DNA from: Neogemmobacter tilapiae
GTDB lineage: Bacteria; Pseudomonadota; Alphaproteobacteria; Rhodobacterales; Rhodobacteraceae
Assembly (NCBI RefSeq): GCF_014652215.1
Contig: NZ_BMYJ01000001.1
Span: 248,001 to 312,000, forward strand
Direction of reading: 5' to 3'
DNA length: 64,000 nucleotides
The notes under the pieces are model-generated. The model searched no databases, was not told the origin of the DNA, and saw only the letters and a list, made by a program, of their open reading frames with translations. Positions 7,531-15,877 of this stretch are shown here, in pieces. Each line of letters begins with the position of its first letter. The stretch's first letter is position 1. The position numbers were made by a program, and so were the translations under genes.

Positions 7531-8427
7531 ATGCGCGTTCTGTTCACGGGGGGCACGGGGAAGGCGGGGAAGCATGTGGTGGCTTACCTGGCGGCGGCGG
7601 GGCACAAGGTGCTGAATTTCGACCGGGTTCCGCTGATGCATCCGGGGGTGCATGACCTGATGGGGGATATCACCGATGCGGGGCAGGTTTATTCGGCGAT
7701 GTCCTCCCATGCGGGTTTTGACGAGATGGAAGACCCAAAGGGCGCGCAGGTGTTTGATGCGGTGGTGCATTTCGCGGCGATCCCGCGGCTTTTGCTGGCG
7801 CCGGATACCGAGACTTACCGCGTCAACGTCTTGGGCACCTATAATGTGATCGAGGCGGCGGTGAAGATGGGGGTGAAGAAGATCATCATCGCCAGCAGCG
7901 AGACGACCTATGGTCTGTGTTTCAGCGATGGGGTGGTGGACCCGAAGGTTCTGCCCTTGGAGGAAGACTACGACATCGACCCGATGGACAGCTATGGCAT
8001 GTCCAAGAAAGTGAACGAGGTGACGGCGCGGTCGTTTCAGCGGCGGTCGGGGGTGGACATTTATGCGCTGCGGATCGGGAATGTGATCGAGCCGGATGAA
8101 TATGACAAGTTCCCCGGTTTCTTTGCCGATCCGGGGCAGCGGCGGCGGATCACATTCAGCTATATCGATGCGCGCGATCTGGGGCAGATTGTGGATCAGT
8201 GTTTGCGGAAGGATGGGCTGGGGTTCCAGGTGTTCAATGCGGTGAATGACACGAATTCGGTGTGTCAGCCGAATGCGGAGTTGTTGGCGGAGTTTTTCCC
8301 GAAGGTTCCGGTGTCGCGAGAGTTGGAGCGGAACGAAAGTCTGTTGTCGAACCGCAAGGTGCGCGAGGTTCTGGGGTTCAAGGAAGAACACAACTGGCGG
8401 CGCTATGTGGCCGATCCGATGGGATGA
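7531..8427 (+). CDS. NAD-dependent epimerase/dehydratase family protein (extended SDR)
   Basis: 298 residues from MRVLFTGGTGKAGKHVVAYL, preceded by GGGAGG at a good spacing. The glycine-rich Rossmann motif GGTGKAG is at 7-13, an ASSETTYG segment at 121-128 and the YxxxK catalytic pair at Y155/K159 (DSYGMSKKVNE). The family acts on nucleotide sugars or uronates; the exact substrate cannot be read from sequence. The frame runs open upstream to 7189, but that part lacks family character. A bidirectional terminator separates it from the convergent RTX gene. Confidence 0.85.
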   Translation: MRVLFTGGTGKAGKHVVAYLAAAGHKVLNFDRVPLMHPGVHDLMGDITDAGQVYSAMSSHAGFDEMEDPKGAQVFDAVVHFAAIPRLLLAPDTETYRVNVLGTYNVIEAAVKMGVKKIIIASSETTYGLCFSDGVVDPKVLPLEEDYDIDPMDSYGMSKKVNEVTARSFQRRSGVDIYALRIGNVIEPDEYDKFPGFFADPGQRRRITFSYIDARDLGQIVDQCLRKDGLGFQVFNAVNDTNSVCQPNAELLAEFFPKVPVSRELERNESLLSNRKVREVLGFKEEHNWRRYVADPMG

Positions 8428-8428
8428 G

Positions 8429-8454
8429 AAAGGGGGCCGGTTGGCCCCCTTTTG
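8429..8454. terminator. Bidirectional terminator between epimerase and RTX gene
   Basis: Perfect 10-bp stem AAAGGGGGCC-ggtt-GGCCCCCTTT directly after the epimerase stop, with T-rich flanks on both strands; it can end transcription of both convergent genes. Confidence 0.8.
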
Positions 8455-8457
8455 GTT

Positions 8458-10416
8458 TCAGATGATTTCGACTTGTGCCGTCATCAGCTGTTCGAGCGTT
8501 GTATGTTTGAGGCGCAGTGTATCACCGAATTCGAAATGCAAGACCACATCCGTTCCATCAACCTCGACGTTGCCTTGCTCACTTGCCCAGTCCACGAAAT
8601 CTTGGGCATCGTTCAGATTGGCGGATGAAATACGAAGAACGTCCTGCAAGATATTGAAATCATTTATGACATCAACATCATCGGCACTGTCATCGCTGTT
8701 CGAAAAGACAAAGACATCCGCACCTTCGCCACCAGTGAGTGTATCGTCCCCCGCGCCGCCAATCAGTGTGTCGGACCCGGCGTCGCCGTTCAACAGGTCG
8801 TTGCCGTCGTCACCTGACAGGAGATTGTTCCCGTCGCCAGCCTGCAAGGTATCGTCGCCTGAACCGCCGTAAAGCGTATCGTTACCCGCATCGCCATCGA
8901 CGCGATCATTTCCGGCGTCGCCATAAAGCAGATCGTCCCCGTTTTCCCCGTTGAGGGTATCATTGCCCTCGCCGCCTAGCGCAGTGTCGTTGCCGTCGCC
9001 GCCCAAGATCAGGTCATTTCCGGCCTCACCCAGCAAGCTGTCGTTGCCAGCTTCACCGGAGAGTTCGTCGTCGCCACCGTTTCCACGAAGGCTGTCATGC
9101 CCTGCCCCGCCGAACAACTGATCGATGCCGTCGCCACCGCTGATGCTATCGTCGCCATTGCCGCCGAACAGTTCGTCATCCCCGACGCCGCCCGACAGAT
9201 CGTCGTTGCCGTCGCCACCGATCAGCATGTCATTGCCTTCGCCGCCGGACATCGTGTCGTTGCCCAGACTGCCCGACAGATAGTCATGGCCTGCTTCGCC
9301 ATTCAGCCTGTCATGCCCCTTTTGCCCCAGCAGCCGGTCATCGCCGTCGCCGCCGTTCAGGGTGCTGGTGCCGTTGCCGCCGTCCAGCGTGTCGTCGCCA
9401 GCATCGCCCCAAAGCGTGTCGTCGCCGTCCTGGCCCAAAAGGCTGTCATTGCCATCGCCACCATAGAGCTTGTCCTGGCCAGAGCCACCGAACAGCGTAT
9501 CGTTGCCGCCCTGCCCGTTCAGCGTGTTGTTGGCAATATTGCCCCAGAGCCGGTTGTTGCTTTCGCTGCCAGTCAGGGTCACGGCGCTGATGCCCAGGGC
9601 CTTCATGTCCTTGATCGAGCCGGACACCAGATAGGTGCTGGTCGAGACAAGCAGCAGGTTGTTGCTGACGACATCGAGTTTGGCGTTAAAGCCGCTGCGG
9701 CCGTTCAGGGTGTCAATCTCGACCACGGCCTTGCGGCCACCATCGATGCTGACGCGGGTGTTGTCCGAGGGGGTGACGCGCAGGGCATAGCCGCCCGCCG
9801 CCGCTGCCTTGACCAGACGGCCACCGTCCATGGAAAAGGCCAAGCCCTGCCGACCCTCGCCGATGTTATAGAAATTGTTGCCATTCTTGTCGTTGAAGAC
9901 AACGCCAGTGACATAGGTATAGCCGCGCGAGCCAAAGCCCTGCGTCAGCATCGACACTTTATGGCCGCCAAAATTGCCCTGGGCCAAACCATAGCCCACC
10001 TCGTTCAGCCAACCCGACAACAGGTTGTAACGGTGGCCGGCCGAATCAAAAAGCATACCGTGCTGCGCCGCGGTCAGGCGTTCCAGCGAGTTGGCAAAGC
10101 CAACCGAGGCATAGTTGATGTTTTCGGCGTTGGCTGTCCAATCAAAGCCCGCCTGACGGAAACGGGTGGATGGCGTGCCATCGCCAATGCCGTCATGCGC
10201 AAATTTATCGACGCGGAGCATGTGGTTGGAATGCTTTTCCGCCGCGACCTGCAATTGCGTGCTGGGGGCTAGAACCTGCTTTGGCGCGGTTGAAATCGGT
10301 CCGGGCAAGTTCCCCTGATTCAACCCGATCTTTTGAAGCGCGGCTTCTTTGGATGGATCCATCCGCGCCCTGTTCAACAACTCGATACCGTACTGTTCTG
10401 CTGCCGAAAGTCCCAT
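8458..10416 (-). CDS. CAP-domain / RTX calcium-binding protein
   Basis: 652 residues, probably secreted by a type I system. Residues 1-165 form a CAP/SCP (PR-1-like) domain: GLSAAEQYGIELLNRARMDP, HSNHMLRVDKFAHDG, ENINYASVGF and SAGHRYNLLSG, with His/Glu positions typical of the CAP cavity. Residues about 165-295 are a spacer that begins TGVVFNDKNGNNFY. About 295-560 are RTX nonapeptides (GGxGxDxLx). The C-terminus (INDFNILQDVLRISS to QLMTAQVEII) differs from the common C-terminal module of the other RTX proteins here. There is no N-terminal signal peptide. AAGGTAAG precedes the ATG. Confidence 0.9.
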   Translation of the reverse strand: MGLSAAEQYGIELLNRARMDPSKEAALQKIGLNQGNLPGPISTAPKQVLAPSTQLQVAAEKHSNHMLRVDKFAHDGIGDGTPSTRFRQAGFDWTANAENINYASVGFANSLERLTAAQHGMLFDSAGHRYNLLSGWLNEVGYGLAQGNFGGHKVSMLTQGFGSRGYTYVTGVVFNDKNGNNFYNIGEGRQGLAFSMDGGRLVKAAAAGGYALRVTPSDNTRVSIDGGRKAVVEIDTLNGRSGFNAKLDVVSNNLLLVSTSTYLVSGSIKDMKALGISAVTLTGSESNNRLWGNIANNTLNGQGGNDTLFGGSGQDKLYGGDGNDSLLGQDGDDTLWGDAGDDTLDGGNGTSTLNGGDGDDRLLGQKGHDRLNGEAGHDYLSGSLGNDTMSGGEGNDMLIGGDGNDDLSGGVGDDELFGGNGDDSISGGDGIDQLFGGAGHDSLRGNGGDDELSGEAGNDSLLGEAGNDLILGGDGNDTALGGEGNDTLNGENGDDLLYGDAGNDRVDGDAGNDTLYGGSGDDTLQAGDGNNLLSGDDGNDLLNGDAGSDTLIGGAGDDTLTGGEGADVFVFSNSDDSADDVDVINDFNILQDVLRISSANLNDAQDFVDWASEQGNVEVDGTDVVLHFEFGDTLRLKHTTLEQLMTAQVEII

Positions 10417-10554
10417 GTCTTACCTTTTTGTCCCTTTGACGGGCCCCACCCGCTTGTCCTTCCCTTTCACCGGGAAATGGGGCGCGGATGGGGCACCAAT
10501 CGACAGAAGACAAGGCCAAAAACAACGCTTTGGCGCAATTCTATCACGATTACG

Positions 10555-12069
10555 TCAGCGGCTTTTGAAGAGTGAGCCGAGAATCCCGCGCACAATGGCC
10601 TGACCGGACTTGGTGCCCAGTTGACGGGCGAAGCTTTTGGTAAAGGCTTCGGTGACGCTGTCGGAGCGGCTGGAGGATTTGGGCTTTTCGACGCGATCCT
10701 CGCGTCCGCCATAGCGGCGGGCGTTTCGGAAGCCGTCGTCGGCCTGTTCGGCCTGCTGGGCCGCCTTGTCGGCGCGGGCGCGGAGGCGTTCAAAGGCCGA
10801 ATCGCGGTCGATGGTCTGGTCGTATTTTCCCGCCAAAGGCGAATCGGCGATGATCAGGGCGCGGGTGGCGGGGTCGACGGGGCCCAGCTGGGAGGATGGG
10901 GGGCGGACAAGGGTTCGCTCGGCGACGCCGGGAATGCCCTTGGCCTCTAGGAACGACGTAACAGCCTCGCCCGTGCCGACCTCGCGGATGGCGTCTTCGA
11001 TGCTGAAACGAGGGTTCTCGCGGTAGTTTTGCGCGGCCATGCGCAGGTCTTTCTGGTCTTTGGCGGTGAAGGCGCGCAGAGCGTGTTGGACGCGGTTGCC
11101 CAACTGGCCAAGGATGACCTCGGGGATGTCCGCCGGGTTCTGGCTGATGAAATAGACGCCGACGCCTTTGGAACGGATAAGGCGGGCGACCTGTTCGACC
11201 TTTTCGATGAGGGACTTGGGGGCGTCGTTGAAGAGAAGATGGGCCTCGTCAAAGAAGAAGACGAGTTTGGGTTTGTCGGGATCGCCCACCTCGGGCAGTT
11301 CCTCGAACAGTTCGGAGAGAAGCCAGAGGAGGAAGGTGGCGTAAAGGCGGGGGGATTGCATCAGCTTGTCAGCAGCGAGGATGTTGATGCGGCCACGGCC
11401 CTGATCGTCGGTGAGCATGAGATCGGCGAGTTCAAGGGCGGGTTCGCCGAACATCTGGGTGGCCCCCTGATTCTCAAGCACCAACAAGCGGCGCTGGATG
11501 GCACCGACGGAAGTGGAGGAGACAAGGCCGTAGCGGGCGCCGATGTCGGCGGCGTTTTCGGCGATGAAGGTGAGCATGGCCTGAAGGTCTTTGAGATCAA
11601 GCAGCGGCAGGCCCTCATCATCGGCCAAGCGGAAGGCGACGTTCAAGACGCCTTCCTGGGGTTCGGTGAGTTCCAGAAGGCGGGAGAGCAGCAGCGGGCC
11701 CATTTCCGAGACGGTGGCGCGGACGGGGTGGCCTTGTTCGGCGAACATATCCCAGAAGGTGACGGGAAAGGCGGAATATTGCAGATCAAGGCCAATGGTG
11801 GCGGCGCGTTTGACAAAGGATTCGTGCAGTTTATGGGTGGGGCTGCCGGACGCGCCAAGGCCTGAAAGGTCGCCTTTGACATCGGAGAGAAAGACGGGAA
11901 CGCCGGCGGCGGAAAAACCTTCGGCCAGGATTTGCAGGGTGACGGTCTTGCCGGTGCCGGTGGCCCCGGCGATCAGGCCATGGCGGTTGCCGTATTTCAG
12001 CAGAAGGGTCTGCGGTAGACCATAGCCTTCGCCGCCGCCGCCCACAAAGATGCTTTCGGTCTGGTCCAT
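10555..12069 (-). CDS. HerA-like P-loop ATPase (DUF853, YjgR family)
   Basis: 504 residues from MDQTESIFVGGGGEGYGLPQ. Walker A GATGTGKT is at 35-42 and Walker B LVFFFDEAH near 270, followed by SKGVGVYFISQNPADIPEV and a polar C-terminus. YjgR/DUF853 proteins are predicted HerA-type DNA-translocating ATPases without an assigned role. The frame is open 57 codons further upstream, but the GGGGAAG ribosome site and family similarity support 12069. An imperfect dyad (GTATGGTTC...GAACATAC, 12081-12102) lies just before the gene. Confidence 0.9.
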   Translation of the reverse strand: MDQTESIFVGGGGEGYGLPQTLLLKYGNRHGLIAGATGTGKTVTLQILAEGFSAAGVPVFLSDVKGDLSGLGASGSPTHKLHESFVKRAATIGLDLQYSAFPVTFWDMFAEQGHPVRATVSEMGPLLLSRLLELTEPQEGVLNVAFRLADDEGLPLLDLKDLQAMLTFIAENAADIGARYGLVSSTSVGAIQRRLLVLENQGATQMFGEPALELADLMLTDDQGRGRINILAADKLMQSPRLYATFLLWLLSELFEELPEVGDPDKPKLVFFFDEAHLLFNDAPKSLIEKVEQVARLIRSKGVGVYFISQNPADIPEVILGQLGNRVQHALRAFTAKDQKDLRMAAQNYRENPRFSIEDAIREVGTGEAVTSFLEAKGIPGVAERTLVRPPSSQLGPVDPATRALIIADSPLAGKYDQTIDRDSAFERLRARADKAAQQAEQADDGFRNARRYGGREDRVEKPKSSSRSDSVTEAFTKSFARQLGTKSGQAIVRGILGSLFKSR

Positions 12070-12183
12070 CGTTCTTCCCCGTATGGTTCGGATTGAACAT
12101 ACATCCTTAACCGCTTGATGCCAGTCTGGGGACGCGCGGGGGCGTGTTCTGCCTGCGTGTTGTGACTTCCTCCCTGTTGACTG

Positions 12184-12211
12184 GCCGTGCCCTGCGGGGC
12201 GCGGCTTTTTT
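12184..12211 (+). terminator. Orphan intrinsic terminator
   Basis: Hairpin GCCGTGCCC-tgcg-GGGCGCGGC followed by six T. No + strand gene precedes it, since the HerA-like gene reads leftward, so it may end a short unannotated RNA starting near 12075-12150. Confidence 0.6.
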
Positions 12212-12248
12212 GTTTGCGCGAACGGAAGATTTCCCTGCAACTTGGGTG

Positions 12249-12352
12249 TTGACGCGGGCTTTTTTCCCGCCTAGCTTCCGAAACCAGAAAGTCGGCCAGT
12301 CCGACAGGGAGCAAAATGAGATCGAAAAAGGGCCGCCACCACGGCCCTTTTT
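12249..12352 (+). ncRNA. Candidate small RNA or attenuated leader
   Basis: TTGACG (12249-12254), exactly 17 bp, then TAGCTT (12272-12277), would start RNA near 12284. The transcript would carry hairpin GTCGG/CCGAC (12291-12305) and end at the 11-bp stem AAAAAGGGCCG/CGGCCCTTTTT (12325-12352), giving about 68 nt. The promoter-hairpin-terminator arrangement is read directly from sequence; that it is expressed is inference. Alternatively it is an attenuator for the IalB gene 130 bp downstream. Confidence 0.4.
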
Positions 12353-12482
12353 CATTTGCTCAGACCCTGATCACATGCCCAAGCTTCCCCGGCGGAAAGC
12401 TGCCGTGCGGGCGGTATTTCCTACCTGACTTGGCGCGGATGGCGTGATAAGCCGCGCGCAGAACAGGCAAAGGACATTGAAA

Positions 12483-13154
12483 ATGGCCAAGACGAAATTG
12501 ACGCCGCTGCTGGCTTTGGTGCTGATGCTGGGCACAGGCAATGCGGTGATGGCACAGGAAGCGACGACCGAAGCGCCAGAAGCAGGCACGACGACGGAAA
12601 CCGCTGTGACGCCTCCGGCGGAGGGTGAAGCGGCGGCCCCGGCGGAGGGCGCAGCAGATCCGGCGAGTGAATTCTCGATGGGGCAGCCAGACCCGGACGG
12701 GCCGGGGTCAATCTATGTGGCGGCGACGCATGGCGATTGGCAAGTGCGCTGCGTGAAGACCGAGGATGGGTCGGACCCCTGCCAGATGTATCAGTTGCTG
12801 AAAGGCGCTGAGGGCAACGCCGTGGCCGAGATCGCCCTTTTCCCGCTGCCGGCGGGTGGCGAGGCGGCGGCAGGGGCGAACTTTATTGCCCCTCTGGGCA
12901 CGCTTTTGACCGAGGCGTTGCGGCTGGGCGTGGATGGAGCGACGCAGAAGGTCTATCCGTTCACCTGGTGCGACAACGGCGGTTGCGTGGCACGGGTTGG
13001 GCTGACGACGGAAGAGCTGGCCGGATTCAAGAAGGGCAATGCGCTGAAAGCGACGATCGTGCCGGTGGGTGCTTCGACCGAAAAGGTGGATGTGACGGTG
13101 TCGCTGAAAGGCTTTACAGCGGCCTATGACGCGCTGCCGGTGCCTAAGGAATAA
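12483..13154 (+). CDS. Invasion-associated locus B (IalB) family protein
   Basis: 223 residues with a Sec signal peptide (MAKTKLTPLLALVLMLGTGN, cleavage after VMA near 22). An Ala/Glu/Pro-rich linker of about 45 residues follows, then the IalB domain (HGDWQVRCVKTEDGSDPCQM, FPLPAGG, TWCDNGGCVARVGL). Conserved cysteine pairs probably form disulfides in the periplasm. IalB proteins were named in Bartonella but are common in free-living alphaproteobacteria, where their role is unclear. AGGACATTGAAA precedes the ATG. Confidence 0.9.
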   Translation: MAKTKLTPLLALVLMLGTGNAVMAQEATTEAPEAGTTTETAVTPPAEGEAAAPAEGAADPASEFSMGQPDPDGPGSIYVAATHGDWQVRCVKTEDGSDPCQMYQLLKGAEGNAVAEIALFPLPAGGEAAAGANFIAPLGTLLTEALRLGVDGATQKVYPFTWCDNGGCVARVGLTTEELAGFKKGNALKATIVPVGASTEKVDVTVSLKGFTAAYDALPVPKE

Positions 13155-13162
13155 GGGGCGGC

Positions 13163-13185
13163 GCGTGCAAGCACGCATCCTACCG
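13163..13185. repeat. REP-like palindrome GCGTGC-aa-GCACGC
   Basis: Perfect 6-bp palindrome followed by ATCCTACCG, a variant of the CCTACG-ended units elsewhere in the window; it lies between the IalB stop and its terminator. Confidence 0.45.
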
Positions 13186-13193
13186 CAAGGAAC

Positions 13194-13222
13194 AAGGCCG
13201 ATCCTTTTGGGGTCGGCCTTTT
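13194..13222 (+). terminator. Terminator after the IalB gene
   Basis: AAGGCCGA...TCGGCCTTTT stem-loop with a T-run on the + strand, located between the convergent IalB and ketosynthase genes. Confidence 0.75.
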
Positions 13223-13226
13223 CAAT

Positions 13227-14456
13227 TCAGGGGTTTGCTGCGTTTTCCTCATGTTTACGCAGAGCCAGGACGGCATTCATGCCGCCGAAAGCAAAGGCGT
13301 TGGAGAGGGCGGCTTTGATGGGGGCCTGCCGGGCGGTGTTGGGGACGACATCCAGCGCGCATTCGGGATCGGGTTCCTGATAGCCGATGGTGGGGGCGAT
13401 GACGCCGTCGCGCAAAGCCAGGATCACCGCCAGCAATTCGACGGCCCCTGTCGCGCCGATGAGATGGCCGTGCATCGCCTTGGTGGAGGACACCAGCAGA
13501 TGGTCGGCATGGGGGCCGAAAACATCGGCGATGGCGGCGCATTCGGTTTTGTCATTCGCCGCCGTGCCGGTGCCGTGGGCGTTGATATAGCCGACCTCAT
13601 CCGGTTTCATCTTGGCATCCGCCAAAGCCCCGGCGATGGCGCGGGCGGCCCCGGCGCGGGAGGGCATGACGATGTCGGACGCATCAGAATTCATCGAAAA
13701 GCCACTGATTTCACAGAGGATTTCCGCCCCACGGGCGCGGGCGTGTTTCAGATCCTCGAACACATAAACCGCCGCCCCTTCGCCCATAACCATGCCGTTG
13801 CGCGTCAGGCTAAAGGGGCGACAGGCGTCGCGGGACATGACGCGGAGGCCTTCCCAAGCCTTGACGCCGCCAAAGCACAACATCGCCTCGGCCCCGCCAG
13901 CCAGCATGGCCTTGGCCTGCCCGCGTTTGACCATCTGATAGGCGAGACCCATGGCATGGTTGGAGCTGGCGCAGGCGGTGGAGACGCTGAAAGAGGGGCC
14001 GCGCAGGTTGAATTCCATCGAGATATGGGCAGGGGCAGCGTTGTTCATCAGGCGAGGAACGACAAGGGGATGAACGCGGTTTTTGGCCTCTTCATAGACG
14101 GTGCGATAGCTGTCATCCCAAGTGTTGACGCCGCCGCCTGCGGTGCCCAGCACGACACCGGCGGTCAGGCCCATGCGGCCATCAAAGTTCAGGCCCGATT
14201 GGGCGACGGCCTGCCTTGCTGCGACAAGGGCGAATTGGGTGAAGCGGTCGTAGAGGGAGAGTTGCTGGCGGTTGAAGTGCGTTTCCGGGTTCCAGTCGCG
14301 GACCTGCGCGCCGATCTGGACGGCAAGACGTTCGACATCGCGGAAATCCAGCGGGCCGATGCCGCATTGGCCTTGGTGCATGGCGGCCCACGTCCCCGCC
14401 ACATCCTGCGCCAAGGCGTTGACGGTGCCTGCCCCGGTGATGACGACGCGGCCCAT
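13227..14456 (-). CDS. Beta-ketoacyl-ACP synthase, FabF/NodE-like
   Basis: 409 residues with the thiolase-fold condensing triad: C162 in FSVSTACASSNHAMG, H294 in NAHGTGT and H331 in MHGHLIGATGAVE. It condenses acyl groups with malonyl-ACP. It is translationally coupled to the upstream acyl carrier protein (stop and start share one base, TGATG), itself three bases after an lpxD paralog, so it probably serves a dedicated acyl chain. The context points to lipid A or another envelope lipid; bulk fatty acid synthesis is less likely. A final substrate cannot be assigned. Confidence 0.9.
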   Translation of the reverse strand: MGRVVITGAGTVNALAQDVAGTWAAMHQGQCGIGPLDFRDVERLAVQIGAQVRDWNPETHFNRQQLSLYDRFTQFALVAARQAVAQSGLNFDGRMGLTAGVVLGTAGGGVNTWDDSYRTVYEEAKNRVHPLVVPRLMNNAAPAHISMEFNLRGPSFSVSTACASSNHAMGLAYQMVKRGQAKAMLAGGAEAMLCFGGVKAWEGLRVMSRDACRPFSLTRNGMVMGEGAAVYVFEDLKHARARGAEILCEISGFSMNSDASDIVMPSRAGAARAIAGALADAKMKPDEVGYINAHGTGTAANDKTECAAIADVFGPHADHLLVSSTKAMHGHLIGATGAVELLAVILALRDGVIAPTIGYQEPDPECALDVVPNTARQAPIKAALSNAFAFGGMNAVLALRKHEENAANP

Positions 14457-14719
14457 CAGGCGGCGCGGGCGGCAATCAGGCCTTCGACGGCGCGGACGAT
14501 GGCCCCGACAGAGCTGAAATCAAAGTCGGATTTTCCGGGTTCATTGGCGTTGAAGGGGACGGCGATGTTGAAGGTTTCTTCGATGGCAAAGATCGCCTCG
14601 ACCAGACCAAGGCTGTCGATACCCAGATCGCCAAGGCCCGCGTCCAAGGCGATTTCGTCGGGCTGGCGCAGGGCTTGTTCGGCGATGATCTCGCGGATGC
14701 GCTGGGTGACATCGGCCAT
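14456..14719 (-). CDS. Acyl carrier protein, specialised
   Basis: 87 residues, MADVTQRIREIIAEQALRQP. The phosphopantetheine serine is S36 in LGDLGIDSLGLVEAIF. It has an insert and a longer C-terminus (NANEPGKSDFDFSSVGAIV) compared with housekeeping AcpP, so it is likely a dedicated carrier for the next-door ketosynthase and LpxD paralog. AcpXL of rhizobia, which carries very long acyl chains to lipid A, is a possible analogue; this is inference from context. Confidence 0.88.
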   Translation of the reverse strand: MADVTQRIREIIAEQALRQPDEIALDAGLGDLGIDSLGLVEAIFAIEETFNIAVPFNANEPGKSDFDFSSVGAIVRAVEGLIAARAA

Positions 14720-14722
14720 GGT

Positions 14723-15832
14723 CTACTCCGTCTCTGATGCGGCCCCATCCTGACCGGGAATTGCAACAGCTTTCTGAAGGGCGGCGAGGCTGGCGGCCAT
14801 GCGGGGCAAACGGCGGAGGGCCTTTTGCATTTCGAGATGGGTTTCCATCTTGACCGCCGGATAACCCAAAAGGACGCGGCCCTTGGGGGCATTGGTAAAG
14901 ATCTTGGTGCCGCCGCCGGCAATGACATCATCGCCAACAAAGATGTTGTCATTGACGCCGCATTGGCCGGCCAGAACAACACGGTCGCCGATGCGGGCGG
15001 AACCGGCGATGCCGACCTGACCGCAGAGAAGGCAATCGCGGCCGACCTGGACGTTGTGGCCGATATGGACGAGGTTATCCAGCTTGGTGCCGGAGCCGAT
15101 GGTGGTGTTGCGGATGGTGCCGCGATCAATGGTGGAATTGGCCCCGATTTCGACATCATCGCCAATAGTGACGGCCCCAAGCGAATGGATGCGGGTCCAG
15201 CTTTGTTCGCGGATTTCGTCGCGCTGGCCAAGGGTTTGGCGGATTTCTTCAACGCCGGATTTTTCGGGGGTGACGAAGGAGAAGCCATCGGCACCGATGA
15301 CGGCCCCCGGCTGCGCAATGAAACGGTCACCGATGGTGACACGGGCACCGATCTTGGCCCCTTGGAGGATGAGGGCATCGGCCCCGATCTGTGCGCCTTC
15401 GGCGATGGAGACATGGGAGGCGATGCGGGCGCCCTGGCCGATGGTGACGCCTGCGCCGATGGTGACAAAGGGGGCGATGGCGACCCCTGCCCCGATCTGG
15501 GCGCTGGGGTCGATGACAGTCATGGGATGGATGCCGGGGGCGATGGCAGGGCCGGGGTCAAGCATGCAGGTGAGGCCGGACATGGCAAGACGGGAGCGGG
15601 GGGCGAAGATGGCGGCCTTAAGGCCAAGCGCCTGCCAGTCGGCACCGGGCCATACGACAGCAGCCAGCGCCCTGCCCTGCGCCAGACCGCCCGCGTATTT
15701 GGGATCCATCGCTAGGGCCAGATCGCCCGGCCCGGCGGTGTGGGGTTCGGAGGCACCGGAAACGGGAATCGTCAGATCACCCGCCGCCTCGGCCCCCAAG
15801 GCCTGTGCAATTTCGCCAATCGTATGGGTCAT
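14723..15832 (-). CDS. lpxD: UDP-3-O-acylglucosamine N-acyltransferase (LpxD family)
   Basis: 369 residues. The N-terminal ~100 residues match the LpxD uridine-binding domain; residues about 105-320 are left-handed beta-helix hexapeptides (IGAGVAIAPFVTIGAGVTIG and so on). The catalytic His is probably H259 in LDNLVHIGHNV, and the C-terminal helix extension is present. LpxD adds an N-linked 3-hydroxyacyl chain in lipid A synthesis. It heads an operon with an ACP and a ketosynthase and is away from the usual bamA-fabZ-lpxA context, so it may be a second copy with different chain specificity. Confidence 0.9.
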   Translation of the reverse strand: MTHTIGEIAQALGAEAAGDLTIPVSGASEPHTAGPGDLALAMDPKYAGGLAQGRALAAVVWPGADWQALGLKAAIFAPRSRLAMSGLTCMLDPGPAIAPGIHPMTVIDPSAQIGAGVAIAPFVTIGAGVTIGQGARIASHVSIAEGAQIGADALILQGAKIGARVTIGDRFIAQPGAVIGADGFSFVTPEKSGVEEIRQTLGQRDEIREQSWTRIHSLGAVTIGDDVEIGANSTIDRGTIRNTTIGSGTKLDNLVHIGHNVQVGRDCLLCGQVGIAGSARIGDRVVLAGQCGVNDNIFVGDDVIAGGGTKIFTNAPKGRVLLGYPAVKMETHLEMQKALRRLPRMAASLAALQKAVAIPGQDGAASETE

Positions 15833-15877
15833 CGGGCCTTCCTTGTCTGGCGGGGCAAGAAGGCCCCTGCCAAGGAT

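Larger units (their letters stand above)
12070..12482. other. 413-bp intergenic region with two terminator hairpins
   Basis: No convincing protein gene. It holds a + strand hairpin with T6 tail (12184-12211) that ends no known gene, a promoter-like TTGACG-N17-TAGCTT (12249-12277), a short hairpin GTCGG-ccagt-CCGAC (12291-12305) and a strong second terminator (12325-12352). A 43-codon ORF (12316-12447) with an AGGGAG ribosome site overlaps the last terminator. These elements would fit one or two small RNAs or a leader for the IalB gene. Confidence 0.5.

Noticed and set aside
7447-8391. Extended 386-codon minus-strand frame opposite the epimerase
   Set aside because: Only its last 71 codons have sensible composition and a start; the rest mirrors the Rossmann-fold gene.
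9097-10272. Long open frames antisense to RTX genes (also at 24250-25341, 46932-48452 minus, 55476-56945 minus)
   Set aside because: They consist of Val/Ala/Ile-rich periodic sequence that mirrors the nonapeptide-encoding repeats on the other strand; no domain, start site or ribosome site supports them.
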